Source: Nocardiopsis gilva YIM 90087
GTDB taxonomy: Bacteria; Actinomycetota; Actinomycetes; Streptosporangiales; Streptosporangiaceae
Direction: 5' to 3'
Assembly (NCBI RefSeq): GCF_002263495.1
Contig: NZ_CP022753.1
Location: forward strand, 558,001-622,000
DNA length: 64,000 nt
This document shows, piece by piece, positions 25,939 to 34,287 of this stretch (its first letter is position 1; each line of letters begins with the position of its first letter). The position numbers and the translations under genes were made by a program. The notes below the pieces were generated by a model that was not told the origin of the DNA, searched no databases, and saw only the letters and a list, made by a program, of their open reading frames with translations.

Positions 25939-26318
25939 AGGGCGCCTCCGTCAGAGCGCCGAAGCCCCTCCACGGTCCTGATCCTGTCCCCCATTGTCGT
26001 CACGGCGTCATTCCTCCCGGGCTTGTTTCGCTGTCGCCGACGTGCCCTCGCAAACCAATCTCTGGACTGCCCGGAACGCATCGGTCATTTCACTATGGCA
26101 ATGGCGCCTCCGGTTTCTCTCACTGGAATCCCACGCCCTGCCCACGGGGAACTCACGTGCGCCGTGAGTGCGGCATGAGTGGCGCAGAAGCGGGCTCTGT
26201 AAGGATTGGCAGTGGCCGGAATGGCATTCCATCGAGGCAGTGACTCACCGGTGTGGGGTGGCATGGGTGCCGGGCCGGATAACGCGAACCAAGCGCAACA
26301 ACGAGCACGAGGAGAAAA
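25939..26318. promoter_or_regulatory. Divergent promoter region with two dyads
   Basis: This 380-bp gap without a gene separates the fabH operon (-) and the aldo-keto reductase block (+). It holds a 7-bp dyad ACTCACG/CGTGAGT with a 5-base spacer (26151-26169) and a 6-bp dyad GGAATG/CATTCC around one base (26218-26230), both on the AKR side. They are candidate sites for the cluster's TetR or another dimeric regulator. It ends with GAGGAG before the GTG at 26319. Confidence 0.5.
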
Positions 26319-27311
26319 GTGCAGCAACGTAGGATCGGCAGGAACGGCCCGCTGGTCTCCGCCCTTGGTTTGGGCTGTATGGGAATGTCGGAGTTCTACG
26401 GGCCGACCGACGAGGCCCAGAGCCTGGAGACCCTCAAGGCGGCGCTCGACTCCGGGGTCAACTTCCTCGACACCGCCGACATGTACGGCAAGGGCCACAA
26501 CGAGCGTCTCGTGGGCCGGGCCGTTGCCGGGCGCCGTGACGAGGTGGTCCTGGCGACCAAATTCGGATTCAAACGCAACGAGAGCGACCCGCGGCTGGGC
26601 CGGGAGATCGACTCTAGCCCCGAGCACTGCCGCCGTGCCATCGACGCCTCGCTGCAGCGGCTGGGCGTCGACCACGTCGACCTCTACTACCTCCACCGCC
26701 GCAACCCCGACGTGCCGATCGAGGAGACGGTCGGGGCGATGGGCGAGCTTGTGCGGGAGGGCAAGGTCGGCCACCTGGGCCTGTCCGAGGTGACCGCCGA
26801 GACCCTGCGCCGGGCACACGCCGTCCACCCCATCGCCGCGCTCCAGACCGAGTACTCGCTGTGGACGCGCGAGGTCGAGGACGAGGTGCTGCCCGTGGCC
26901 CGCGAGCTGGGCATCACCCTCGTCGCCTACTCGCCGATCGGCCGGGGCTTCCTGACCGGGACCATCACCCGCCCCGAGGATCTCGACCCCACGGACTTCC
27001 GGCACTCCCACCCCCGCTTCCAGGGGGAGCACCTCGCCCGCAACGTGGGGATGGTCGAGCGGGTGCGGGAACTCGCCAACCGCTACGGCTGCAGCCCGGT
27101 CCAGCTGGCTCTCGCCTGGCTCCTGGCCCAAGGCGAGGACATCGTCCCCATCCCCGGAACCCGCAGGACGAAGTACCTGTCCGAAAACGTCGCCGCGGCC
27201 GATCTGAAGCTCACGGATGAGCAGCTGGCCGCGGTGTCGGCCGCGGTTCCACGCACTTCCGTGTCCGGCGAGCGGTACGACCCGGCCGGTATGGCGACCG
27301 TCGGCTTCTGA
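26319..27311 (+). CDS. Aldo-keto reductase
   Basis: This 330-residue (alpha/beta)8 barrel has the catalytic tetrad Asp and Tyr in FLDTADMYG, Lys in VVLATKFGF and His in YYLHRRNPD, with the NADPH-binding C-terminal segment [15 protein letters not shown]. It resembles the YghZ/AKR13 group that reduces aldehydes and ketones. In this cluster it could reduce a ketone on the acyl chain or on a furan or butenolide intermediate. GTG start with GAGGAG 4 bases upstream. It leads a plus-strand block with the two HAD genes and the MFS exporter. Confidence 0.92.
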   Translation: MQQRRIGRNGPLVSALGLGCMGMSEFYGPTDEAQSLETLKAALDSGVNFLDTADMYGKGHNERLVGRAVAGRRDEVVLATKFGFKRNESDPRLGREIDSSPEHCRRAIDASLQRLGVDHVDLYYLHRRNPDVPIEETVGAMGELVREGKVGHLGLSEVTAETLRRAHAVHPIAALQTEYSLWTREVEDEVLPVARELGITLVAYSPIGRGFLTGTITRPEDLDPTDFRHSHPRFQGEHLARNVGMVERVRELANRYGCSPVQLALAWLLAQGEDIVPIPGTRRTKYLSENVAAADLKLTDEQLAAVSAAVPRTSVSGERYDPAGMATVGF

Positions 27312-27378
27312 CAGGCCCCGCTACCCCGACCTGTTCCCCAGCGCCGCGCGCGCTGCCCGTACGTGACAAGGAAGCCCT

Positions 27379-28077
27379 ATGGCAGACAAGCTGGAGCAGC
27401 TGAAACTGGCCGCCGTCAACATCGACGGCGTGCTGCTCAACGACACGTTCAGTCCGGTCATCTACAACTTCATCGTCAGCCGCGGCGGAGAGTACACCGC
27501 CGACGTCGAGCGGAGTATCTTCTCCCAGCCACAGCTGGTGGGCGGTCAGGGGATGGCAAACGCGGCACGCGTCCCGTGGACCGCTCAAGAGGCGATCGAC
27601 GTCTACTTCAAGGAGCGCGAGGAGTACGTTCGCGATCACCCGGTCCAGCTCCTCGACGGTGCCATCGACCTCCTGCGCCGCCTGCGCTCCCTGGGGCTGC
27701 AGACGGTCAGCTACGGCGGGCTGAGCAAGTCCCACTTCGACCACTACCTGGGCGAGCACGCCGACCTCTTCGACGGCCCCGGGTACGTCTGCACCAACGA
27801 CTTCCGTCCGGGGCTGCGCGAGATCACCACCGAGATCTTCGGGCTGGACTACGACCAGGTGCTGTTCATCGATGACGTGGCCCGCGTCGCCGAGGTCGCC
27901 AAGGCACTGGAGATTCCGTTCATCGGCCACCCCAGCTCCTTCGAGCACAGCTTCCAGCCGCAGCTGATGCGTGAGAGCGGAGCCCGCCACATCGTCGACT
28001 CGCTGCACGCCATCGACGAGGGGCTCCTGCGCACGCTCGACGCCGAGGCCGCCGCCCACTCCGTCTGGCGCGGCTGA
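27379..28077 (+). CDS. HAD-fold protein lacking the nucleophile Asp
   Basis: The 232-residue protein has the HAD superfamily fold: LAAVNIDGVL at motif I, a helical cap, and motif IV in VLFIDDVARVAEVAKAL. In active HAD enzymes motif I is DxDG and the first Asp is the nucleophile. Here it is Asn14 (NID), so ordinary phosphatase chemistry is unlikely. The basic residue of motif III is not obvious either. It could be a non-catalytic partner of the next gene, or use the fold differently. It is 67 bp downstream of the aldo-keto reductase and 96 bp upstream of a canonical HAD. Confidence 0.8.
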   Translation: MADKLEQLKLAAVNIDGVLLNDTFSPVIYNFIVSRGGEYTADVERSIFSQPQLVGGQGMANAARVPWTAQEAIDVYFKEREEYVRDHPVQLLDGAIDLLRRLRSLGLQTVSYGGLSKSHFDHYLGEHADLFDGPGYVCTNDFRPGLREITTEIFGLDYDQVLFIDDVARVAEVAKALEIPFIGHPSSFEHSFQPQLMRESGARHIVDSLHAIDEGLLRTLDAEAAAHSVWRG

Positions 28078-28173
28078 GCCCACCCGACCGCCGACCCGCC
28101 ACGCTCCCCGGGCGGGTCGGCGCCCCCCAGGACGGCCCCAGTCCCGCCTCCCAACCTCACAAGGAGTCACGCC

Positions 28174-28905
28174 GTGGACCACGTCGCTTCCCCGCACACC
28201 CTGCTGCTGGACTTCGACGGAGTCCTGAGCCTGAACGCTTCCGAACTGCTGCTGCACGCCCTGCACGAGGGAATCAACCGACACACCGCGTTTCCCTTCG
28301 AGGCCACGGCCGCGCAGTTCAAGGCCATCAGCACCTTCCCGCAACGCGACAGCCTGCGCGCGCTGTTCGCCGGACTCGGGATCGAGCAGCATCTCGACAC
28401 CGAGATCGAGGCCCTGCGGTCACTCATCTCCGCCGCGGGACGGCGGATGACCCTGAGCGAGGGCGTGGAGCGCTTCTGCGCGGAGCAGCGCGCCCGGGGA
28501 AGGAGACTTCGGGTCTTCTCCACGATGGACCGCACCACCGCGCGCCGGTCGCTGCTGGACGGGCTGTTCGGCCCCGAGGACTTCGTGCCGCTCGGCCATG
28601 CCTCCAAGGCCGATTCCCACTCCTATACAGCGCTCCTGGCCGCCGAAGGAGAGCCGGATCCCGGGCAGGTGATGCTCGTGGACGACTCCCCGCTGGCGCT
28701 GCGGGCGGCCAAGATCGCGGGCGTGCGTACCGCCCTGATGCGCGGCCAGGTCTTCACGCCTGCGGATGTCGCGCCGTTCGCCCCCTTCATCGACGCGCAG
28801 GTCGCGTCCTTCGCCGAACTCGGCGCCCTCTTGCGGAGCGCGGAGCCGCTCTTGGCGGAGCGGCCCGCCGAATCGCCCGTCAATGGGTCGCCCCTCCCGT
28901 CCTGA
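28174..28905 (+). CDS. HAD superfamily hydrolase (probable phosphatase)
   Basis: The 243-residue protein keeps all four HAD motifs: nucleophile in LLLDFDGVL, Ser/Thr in VFSTMD, Lys in GHASKADSH and acidic motif IV in MLVDDSPLA. It should therefore hydrolyse a phosphate ester. In the methylenomycin furan pathway the AfsA-like MmfL is paired with the HAD phosphatase MmfP, so removing the phosphate left by an AfsA-type condensation is an attractive role here. The C-terminal 30 residues are low-complexity. The start has AAGGAG upstream (GTG 28174). Confidence 0.88.
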   Translation: MDHVASPHTLLLDFDGVLSLNASELLLHALHEGINRHTAFPFEATAAQFKAISTFPQRDSLRALFAGLGIEQHLDTEIEALRSLISAAGRRMTLSEGVERFCAEQRARGRRLRVFSTMDRTTARRSLLDGLFGPEDFVPLGHASKADSHSYTALLAAEGEPDPGQVMLVDDSPLALRAAKIAGVRTALMRGQVFTPADVAPFAPFIDAQVASFAELGALLRSAEPLLAERPAESPVNGSPLPS

Positions 28906-28981
28906 CCCGCACCGCCGTTGTCCCGCCGTTCCTCCGGCTCCGGACCGTCCCCAGCACAGAACACAGGATGAACTTGTACTG

Positions 28982-30565
28982 ATGGCTAACGCACCGACCG
29001 ACTCAGACCTCCACGAATCCCCGAGGACCCCGGATACACCTGCCCGCGCGACTGGTGGGAAAGAACCGCACCCTTGTGCCGCGGACCGGGCTCCGGTCAA
29101 CCCCACCCGCGTCCTGGTGGCCATCGCCCTGGCCGCTGTCATGCTGCCGATCTCCGTGACCGGTCCCGGGGTAGCCCTCGCCGACATGTCCGGCGCGCTG
29201 AACGCTTCCGCGGCGTCCACCCAGTGGGTGCTCAACGCCTACAACGTCGCGTTCACGGCCTTCATGCTGGCCGCCGGCTCCGCCGCCGACCTCTTCGGGC
29301 GCCGCCGCCTGTTCCTGACTGGCACGACGGTCTTCGCCCTGGCGTCGCTCGTCGCGGGCACGGCACCGTCCATCTGGCTCGTGGACGTGGCGCGCTTCGT
29401 CCAGGGCATGGGTGCCGCGGCGGTGCTGACCAGCGGTTCCGCACTGCTCGCCCACACCTTCACCGGGACCGCGCGCGCCCGGGCCTTCGGTATCTTCGGT
29501 GCCTCGATCGGCTTCGGCCTGGCGATGGGCCCCTTCGTCTCCGGCCTGCTGGTGGGGGCGGCGTCCTGGCGCGCCGTCTTCCTCGTCAATGTCCTGCTCG
29601 GCGCGGTCGTCCTGGTTCTGGCGTGGCCGCTGTCGGAGTCGAAGAACCCCGGAGCCCGGCGCATCGACATGCCCGGTGTGCTGACGTTCACCGCCGCCCT
29701 GATGCTGCTCGCGCTCGGCTTCGTCGAAGGCCCCTCCCACGGCTGGGCCGGGGCGCCGACACTCGGCTCCTTCGCCGGTGCTGCAGTCTTCCTGGCGGCC
29801 TTCGTCTTCGTCGAACTTCGCAGTTCCGAGCCGATGTTCGACCTCAGCCTGCTCCGCCGACCCACCTTCGTCGCGATCATCTGGCAGCCGGTGAGCATCG
29901 TCTTCGCGTTCGCCGCCCTCTTGGTCTACCTGCCGCCGTACTTCCAGGGCGTGGGTGGAGCCAGCTCCACGGTGTCGGGCGCGATGCTGCTGCCGCTGAC
30001 GCTGCCCGTGTTCATCCTGCCCCTGTTCTCCGGCGCGCTGGTCAAACGGCTGTCCGTGCGGATGCTGCTCGCCATCGGCCCGGCCGTTCTCGCCGCCGCG
30101 CTGCTGCTGATGACGCTGACCGACCCGGTCTCCTCGCCTATCGCGCTGTTCGCCGCCCTGTTGGTGGCGGGCATCGGTATCGGCCTCGCCTTCGGTGTCA
30201 TGGACAACGCGGCGGTGAGCTCGGTGCCGCCGGAACGCAGCGGCATGGCGTCGGGCATGTTCAACACGCTTCGCGTGGCGGGCGAGACGATCGGTGTCGC
30301 CTGTGTGGCCGGTCTGCTGCTCACCTCCACACGGCAGGGGCTGGGCGGTGCGGCCGACAGTGGGGCGATCGCGGACGACGTCGTCCAAGGCCGCTTGGAC
30401 TCCGTGCGCGAAGCGGGAGGCGCGGAGCTCGCCCACCGCGCGGTGCTGGGTCTCGAACACGGCTGGACCACGGTGTACGTGCTGCTTGCATGCGTCGCGC
30501 TCGCCGGGTCCATCGCCATCTTCACCATGGTCCGCGACCGGGATCTGGACCAGTCGGGCGGGTAG
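28982..30565 (+). CDS. MFS drug-efflux transporter, DHA2 (14-helix) family
   Basis: The 527-residue protein has a charged 40-residue cytoplasmic N-terminus and about 14 transmembrane helices. Motif A (GSAADLFGRRRLFLTG) follows helix 2 and the antiporter motif C type segment GASIGFGLAMGPFVSG is in helix 5. This matches the EmrB/QacA-type proton-driven exporters that usually carry out the product of their own cluster or confer self-resistance. ATG 28982 is preceded by a weak AGGA. It is the last gene of the plus-strand block and converges with the AfsA homologue. Confidence 0.92.
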   Translation: MANAPTDSDLHESPRTPDTPARATGGKEPHPCAADRAPVNPTRVLVAIALAAVMLPISVTGPGVALADMSGALNASAASTQWVLNAYNVAFTAFMLAAGSAADLFGRRRLFLTGTTVFALASLVAGTAPSIWLVDVARFVQGMGAAAVLTSGSALLAHTFTGTARARAFGIFGASIGFGLAMGPFVSGLLVGAASWRAVFLVNVLLGAVVLVLAWPLSESKNPGARRIDMPGVLTFTAALMLLALGFVEGPSHGWAGAPTLGSFAGAAVFLAAFVFVELRSSEPMFDLSLLRRPTFVAIIWQPVSIVFAFAALLVYLPPYFQGVGGASSTVSGAMLLPLTLPVFILPLFSGALVKRLSVRMLLAIGPAVLAAALLLMTLTDPVSSPIALFAALLVAGIGIGLAFGVMDNAAVSSVPPERSGMASGMFNTLRVAGETIGVACVAGLLLTSTRQGLGGAADSGAIADDVVQGRLDSVREAGGAELAHRAVLGLEHGWTTVYVLLACVALAGSIAIFTMVRDRDLDQSGG

Positions 30566-30580
30566 GACGCCTGACCGTCG

Positions 30581-30614
30581 GGTCCGGGCCGCGCACCGGT
30601 GCGCGGCCCGGACC
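30581..30614. terminator. Bidirectional hairpin terminator
   Basis: GGTCCGGGCCGCGCAC and its exact complement GTGCGCGGCCCGGACC form a 16-bp stem, placed between the convergent MFS and AfsA genes. There is no T-run, as is common in GC-rich actinomycetes. Confidence 0.8.
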
Positions 30615-30621
30615 GTCGTGG

Positions 30622-31641
30622 CTATGGGCGTTCCCCGCCCTCTCCCCGCGCTCCGGTGAACACGGCTGTGGCGACAGCGCGCTCGTCCTGCTCGAACGTC
30701 ACCCGAACCGTGAACTCCGCGTCCCGCGCGGACCGCTCCGGGCGGCTCGCCCGCACCATGAGTGGGGCATCGAGCTCCGCATAGGCGCCGAACGACGCGT
30801 CGAGCCCGGACACGTACCATGATTCCGCCGGGACCCCGGTGAATTCCTCGGCCGCCAGCAGACTGATCTGGCGTCCCGCCTCCATCAGCACCATCCCCGG
30901 CACGTGGTCCTGCGCGTGGTCGAACAGGCTCGGGTGCCCCCCGGCCACGCGAAGGCGCGCCTGGACACCGTGCTCATCGGCGGCCGGATCCAGCAGGATC
31001 ACGTTCTCCTCGCGCCTTCGGCCGACCCGTCCAGGCGCCGCGAGCCCCGGGACGGCGGTCGCGCGGTAGGCGTCCGATGTCGGCAGGGGGCCGTCGTTCC
31101 TCCGCCCCCGCAACATCGCGTAGACGTCGTCCGCTACGTATTTCACGCGCATCCTCACCTCCCCCACGCTTTGGTCGCCCACACGAATCCGCATCCGGTA
31201 CGCGAGACTCCGGAGTTCGCCGCCGAGCCATCGGGCATCGTGGGTGTCGACCGACACCACCGCTGCGGTGGGGCCGAGGACGGGGTCCATCGAGGCGAGT
31301 CCGGGAAGGTCCATCGACCATTCCTGGAGCACGAACTTGGTCCCGATCGGGGCGCCGAAGTGCGCGTGCACCGCGTGGGTCTCGGCCTGCCGGCAGCACT
31401 CCAGCAGCAACAGCGGATCAATCGCATTGGGCGTCGTGTGGTCGGTGTAGTACGCGTGGGAGGGCGGTAGCTGGGCCGCCGCCACGAAACGCGATTCGTC
31501 GATCAATGAGCTGTCCGTCAGGAACACCTCGGAAAGGGCTCGACGATGCACCAACTGCTTGTCCACAGTGTGAGCGAAGTTCAGCTCCGAAAGAACGTCC
31601 GGTGCCCTATCGGCCTCGACCGCGATACTCAATTGATCCAC
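30622..31641 (-). CDS. AfsA family gamma-butyrolactone/furan synthase homologue
   Basis: The 339-residue protein has two A-factor biosynthesis hotdog repeats. The first (about residues 20-115) starts at FAHTVDKQLVHRRALSEVFL. The second (about 210-330) contains HPSLFDHAQDHVPGMVLMEAGRQ, here in part FDHAQDHVPGMVLMEAGRQ, the family signature. AfsA enzymes esterify dihydroxyacetone phosphate with a beta-ketoacyl thioester, the committed step to A-factor-type butyrolactones, furans and butenolides. In this cluster the beta-ketoacyl donor could be the product of the PKS/FAS-like enzymes. The GTG at 31641 begins just before the conserved region, with only AAAAAAG in front. A perfect dyad lies directly upstream. 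Confidence 0.92.
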   Translation of the reverse strand: MDQLSIAVEADRAPDVLSELNFAHTVDKQLVHRRALSEVFLTDSSLIDESRFVAAAQLPPSHAYYTDHTTPNAIDPLLLLECCRQAETHAVHAHFGAPIGTKFVLQEWSMDLPGLASMDPVLGPTAAVVSVDTHDARWLGGELRSLAYRMRIRVGDQSVGEVRMRVKYVADDVYAMLRGRRNDGPLPTSDAYRATAVPGLAAPGRVGRRREENVILLDPAADEHGVQARLRVAGGHPSLFDHAQDHVPGMVLMEAGRQISLLAAEEFTGVPAESWYVSGLDASFGAYAELDAPLMVRASRPERSARDAEFTVRVTFEQDERAVATAVFTGARGEGGERP

Positions 31642-31645
31642 CTTT

Positions 31646-31671
31646 TTTCACGACTCTTGGGGCTCGTGAAA
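31646..31671. promoter_or_regulatory. Dyad upstream of the AfsA gene, candidate operator
   Basis: TTTCACGA, ten bases and TCGTGAAA form a perfect 8-bp dyad that starts 5 bases before the AfsA start codon. Autoregulator receptor sites are dyads of about this overall length (22-26 bp). The sequence is not a clear match to the classical ARE consensus. It could equally be a transcript hairpin at the ribosome binding site. Confidence 0.5.
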
Positions 31672-31846
31672 CGCTCGCACACCTCCCTAGCGCCCAGCTC
31701 ATACGCGCATCATGTCGTACTCCGGGGGTCGTGCGGGCGCGCTGCGGGGTCGCGGGTGGAAGCCGATGACCGCGGTCATTGAAGTGCACCTATGGCCAGC
31801 GGATACTTTGTCGCGTGTGCTGCGCCATTGGTTTCGAGGGGAAATA

Positions 31847-32035
31847 GTGGACCTAGCTATTTTTGGTGAACTGAATTGGCTTGCCGTTATTGTGGCCGCT
31901 CTGGTCTATGTCGGGCTCGGGCCGGCGCGGTTCGCGCGGCCCGTGTTCGGAAACGCGTGGATGCGCGCCATTGACTGGGCCGGGGACATGGCGCTGTCCG
32001 ATTTGTTCAAGACGCCGTGCGGCGCACGCTCCTAG
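31847..32035 (+). pseudogene. Truncated DUF1761-like membrane protein
   Basis: A GTG start with GAGGGG upstream opens a 62-residue frame whose first half (LNWLAVIVAALVYVGLGPAR, then FGNAWMRA) matches the start of DUF1761 proteins. These normally run to about 130 residues with four helices. Here only the first helix and the FGxAWMRA loop remain before unrelated sequence and a stop, so the gene appears deleted at its 3' end. It marks a probable rearrangement point at the right edge of the biosynthetic cluster. Confidence 0.5.
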
Positions 32036-32039
32036 CGTG

Positions 32040-32450
32040 ATGGGCATGGCACCTCGATTTGATCTGATCGGACTGGTCGTCGCCGACATGGGGCGGTCCC
32101 TGGCCTTCTACCGTCGGCTCGGCTTGGCGATACCGGAGTCCGCCGACACCCAGCCGCACGTGGAAGCTCAGCTTCCCGGAGGGCTTCGGATGGCGTGGGA
32201 CACCGTCGAGACCGTTCGCTCCTTCGATCCGGACTGGACCGCGCCCCGGGGCGGGCCCGGGGTGGCGTTGGCGTTCTGCTGTGATGAACCAGCCGAGGTC
32301 GACCGGGTGTACGCCGAATTCGTCCAGGCGGGGTACGAGGGGCGTACGGAGCCGTGGGACGCGTTCTGGGGGCAGCGCTACGCCGTGCTCGGCGATCCCG
32401 ACGGCAACAGTGTCGATCTGTTCGCCCCGCTGTCCGCGCCCGGTGGGTGA
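32040..32450 (+). CDS. VOC (glyoxalase/bleomycin-resistance) family protein
   Basis: The 136-residue protein consists of two beta-alpha-beta-beta-beta modules. Typical features are the opening LIGLVVADMGRSLAFYRRLGL and the closing GQRYAVLGDPDGNSVDLFAP. VOC proteins bind a metal or a small ligand; the substrate cannot be read from sequence. The last 73 bases overlap the 3' end of the AraC-type gene on the other strand. Two in-frame ATGs (32040 and 32046) are possible starts. Confidence 0.85.
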   Translation: MGMAPRFDLIGLVVADMGRSLAFYRRLGLAIPESADTQPHVEAQLPGGLRMAWDTVETVRSFDPDWTAPRGGPGVALAFCCDEPAEVDRVYAEFVQAGYEGRTEPWDAFWGQRYAVLGDPDGNSVDLFAPLSAPGG

Positions 32451-33136
32451 GGGACGAGAACCGTCGGTGCGACCCCGGCCAGGGCCGTGACCTCCCGGGT
32501 GAGGTGGGCCTGGTCGGCGTATCCGACGGTCACCGCCGTCGTCGCCCACGGGACGCCCGTGCGGGCCATCGCCAGTGCCCGGTGCATCCGCAGGATCCTC
32601 GACAGTGTCTTGGGGCCGTAGCCGAAGGCGGACCGGCAGCGTCGGTGCAGGCGGCGTTCGCCGAGGCCGAGCGTGCGTGCCGTCTCGGTGACCGTCGCGC
32701 CCGCACGAGCGAGGTCGGTGATCGCGGAGAGCTCCGGATCCGGAGGAACGGCATCGTCAAGTCGCTGGAGGGCGATGTCCTCCAGCGTGGCTGCCGGGTT
32801 CGATGAAGCGGCGATGAGATCGGTGAGTCTTCGGGCGCGCGCCGACCCCCACAGATCGGTCAGGGGGATCCGCTGGTCGCGCAGCTCATGTGCTGCCACG
32901 CCCACAATGGTCGGGCCGGTTCCGGGGGCGAATCGCAGCCCGATGATGTCGTGATCCGGCCGCCATACCGCCGAATGCGCCGCCGTATCCGGCCCGGCCA
33001 CCAGCAGGGTGCCGTCGACCCGGATCAGGTCGATACAGCCGTCCGGCAGGACGCGTTGCTCGGCCTCGTCGGCACCGTCGGCCCTCCCCCGCCACAGGAC
33101 CGTCCTGGGGACCCGTGAGCGCCGTTCCCGGTACAT
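32378..33136 (-). CDS. AraC-type transcriptional regulator
   Basis: The 252-residue protein has an N-terminal sensor-like domain of the DUF6597 kind (RVLPDGCIDLIRVDGTLLVAG) and a C-terminal AraC double helix-turn-helix (TVTETARTLGLGERRLHRRC, then FGYGPKTLSRILRMHRAL and the second helix pair ending AVTVGYADQAHLTREV). It is convergent with and overlaps the VOC gene, an arrangement often seen for a regulator and its target. It shows no link to the polyketide cluster. Confidence 0.88.
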   Translation of the reverse strand: MYRERRSRVPRTVLWRGRADGADEAEQRVLPDGCIDLIRVDGTLLVAGPDTAAHSAVWRPDHDIIGLRFAPGTGPTIVGVAAHELRDQRIPLTDLWGSARARRLTDLIAASSNPAATLEDIALQRLDDAVPPDPELSAITDLARAGATVTETARTLGLGERRLHRRCRSAFGYGPKTLSRILRMHRALAMARTGVPWATTAVTVGYADQAHLTREVTALAGVAPTVLVPHPPGADSGANRSTLLPSGSPSTA

Positions 33137-33224
33137 GGGACCAGTGTGACAGGGAGGCAGCGGTGGTGAGGAGGGGCGGTTCTCGTTCCTGCCCTGGGCT
33201 TGCCCGTCCGATGACGGTCTGCGC

Positions 33225-34133
33225 TTAGCCGCGTGCCACCAGGTCGATCAGGCTGGCCTCCGGGCGGCAGCAGAAGCGCACGGGGGCATAGGGGGACGTG
33301 CCGAGACCGCCCGATACGTGGAGCCAGGCGTCGCCGTAGCGGTTCAGTCCCCAGGCCCGTCGGCGGTCGATGCCGCAGTTGGTGACGAGCGTCCCGTAGA
33401 ACGGCATGCAGATCTGGCCGCCGTGCGTGTGCCCGGCCAGCAGGAGCTGGTAGCCGTCGGCCTCGAAGCGGTCCAGGTTGGCCGGCTCGGGTGAGTGCAG
33501 CACGCCCAGGCGCAGGTCGGCGGTGGGGTCGGCGGGACCCGCGATGTCGTCGTAGCGGTCCATGTCGATGTGGGAGTCGTGGACGCCGCCGAACGCGATG
33601 TCCAGGCCGCCCGCCTTGAGGTATCCCGTGCCGTTGTTCAGGTCGAGCCACCCCGACGCGCTCATCGCCGCGCCCAGGTCCTCCCAGGGGAGATCCGGGA
33701 CGGAGCGCTCGCCGTAGTCGGTCTTGCTGTCGCGCCACAGGTAGCGGGCGGGGTTCTTCAGGCGGGGGGAGAAGAGGTCGTTGGACCCGTAGACGAACGC
33801 GCCCGGGCGGTCCAGCAGCGGGCCCAGGGCGTCGATGAACGGCTCGACGGCGTCCGGGTGGCCGAGGGAGTCGCCAGTGTTCACGACCAGGTCCGGACGG
33901 TAGTCGTCCAGGCCGCGGATCCAGTCCATCAGCATCCGGCGGCCCGGCGTCAGGTGGGCGTCGGACAGGTGCAGAACGCGGAGTCGCCGCGCGCCCTCAG
34001 GCAGCAGCGGGATCTCATAATGCCGCAGCCGAAACCAGTTGCGTTCGATGACCGAGGCATAGCCGAACCCCGCGACCCCCACCGCCGTGGTGATGGCCGC
34101 CGCCCGGCCGATGGTTTTCCCCAGACCGCTCAC
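33225..34133 (-). CDS. Metallophosphoesterase (calcineurin-like)
   Basis: The 302-residue protein has an N-terminal membrane anchor (AAAITTAVGVAGFGYASV) and the calcineurin-like metal motifs in order: DAHLTPG, GDSLGHPD, YGSND (GNHD-like with His replaced), and GHTHGGQ. It probably acts as an outward-facing phosphohydrolase on an unknown substrate, like the YaeI/YkuE group. GTG 34133 has AGGAGG at 9 bases; an upstream ATG at 34160 lacks a site. It is the left edge of the conserved block that continues with yqeY and the PBP. Confidence 0.88.
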   Translation of the reverse strand: MSGLGKTIGRAAAITTAVGVAGFGYASVIERNWFRLRHYEIPLLPEGARRLRVLHLSDAHLTPGRRMLMDWIRGLDDYRPDLVVNTGDSLGHPDAVEPFIDALGPLLDRPGAFVYGSNDLFSPRLKNPARYLWRDSKTDYGERSVPDLPWEDLGAAMSASGWLDLNNGTGYLKAGGLDIAFGGVHDSHIDMDRYDDIAGPADPTADLRLGVLHSPEPANLDRFEADGYQLLLAGHTHGGQICMPFYGTLVTNCGIDRRRAWGLNRYGDAWLHVSGGLGTSPYAPVRFCCRPEASLIDLVARG

Positions 34134-34287
34134 CCGTACGCCCCTCCTGACTGTCCGCATATGTGATGGTGCCAGATGCGGGAACGTGGACAGACCGTCC
34201 CCGTCACCCGCTGTGCGGAGCGCCCCGTCCACGGCATCGCCGGAAAAGACGTGGGTGCTCAGGCTTCCGGACTCTATGATCTCTTGC

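Noticed and set aside
27379-28905. HAD proteins as FkbH-type glyceryl-ACP synthases (tetronate pathway)
   Set aside because: FkbH-like proteins are clearly longer and have a different layout. These have the simple HAD phosphatase fold.
29003-30820. 605-residue minus-strand frame opposite the MFS exporter
   Set aside because: It is rich in Arg, Gln and Asp in the way antisense of a membrane protein is. The plus strand has 14 helices and MFS motifs.
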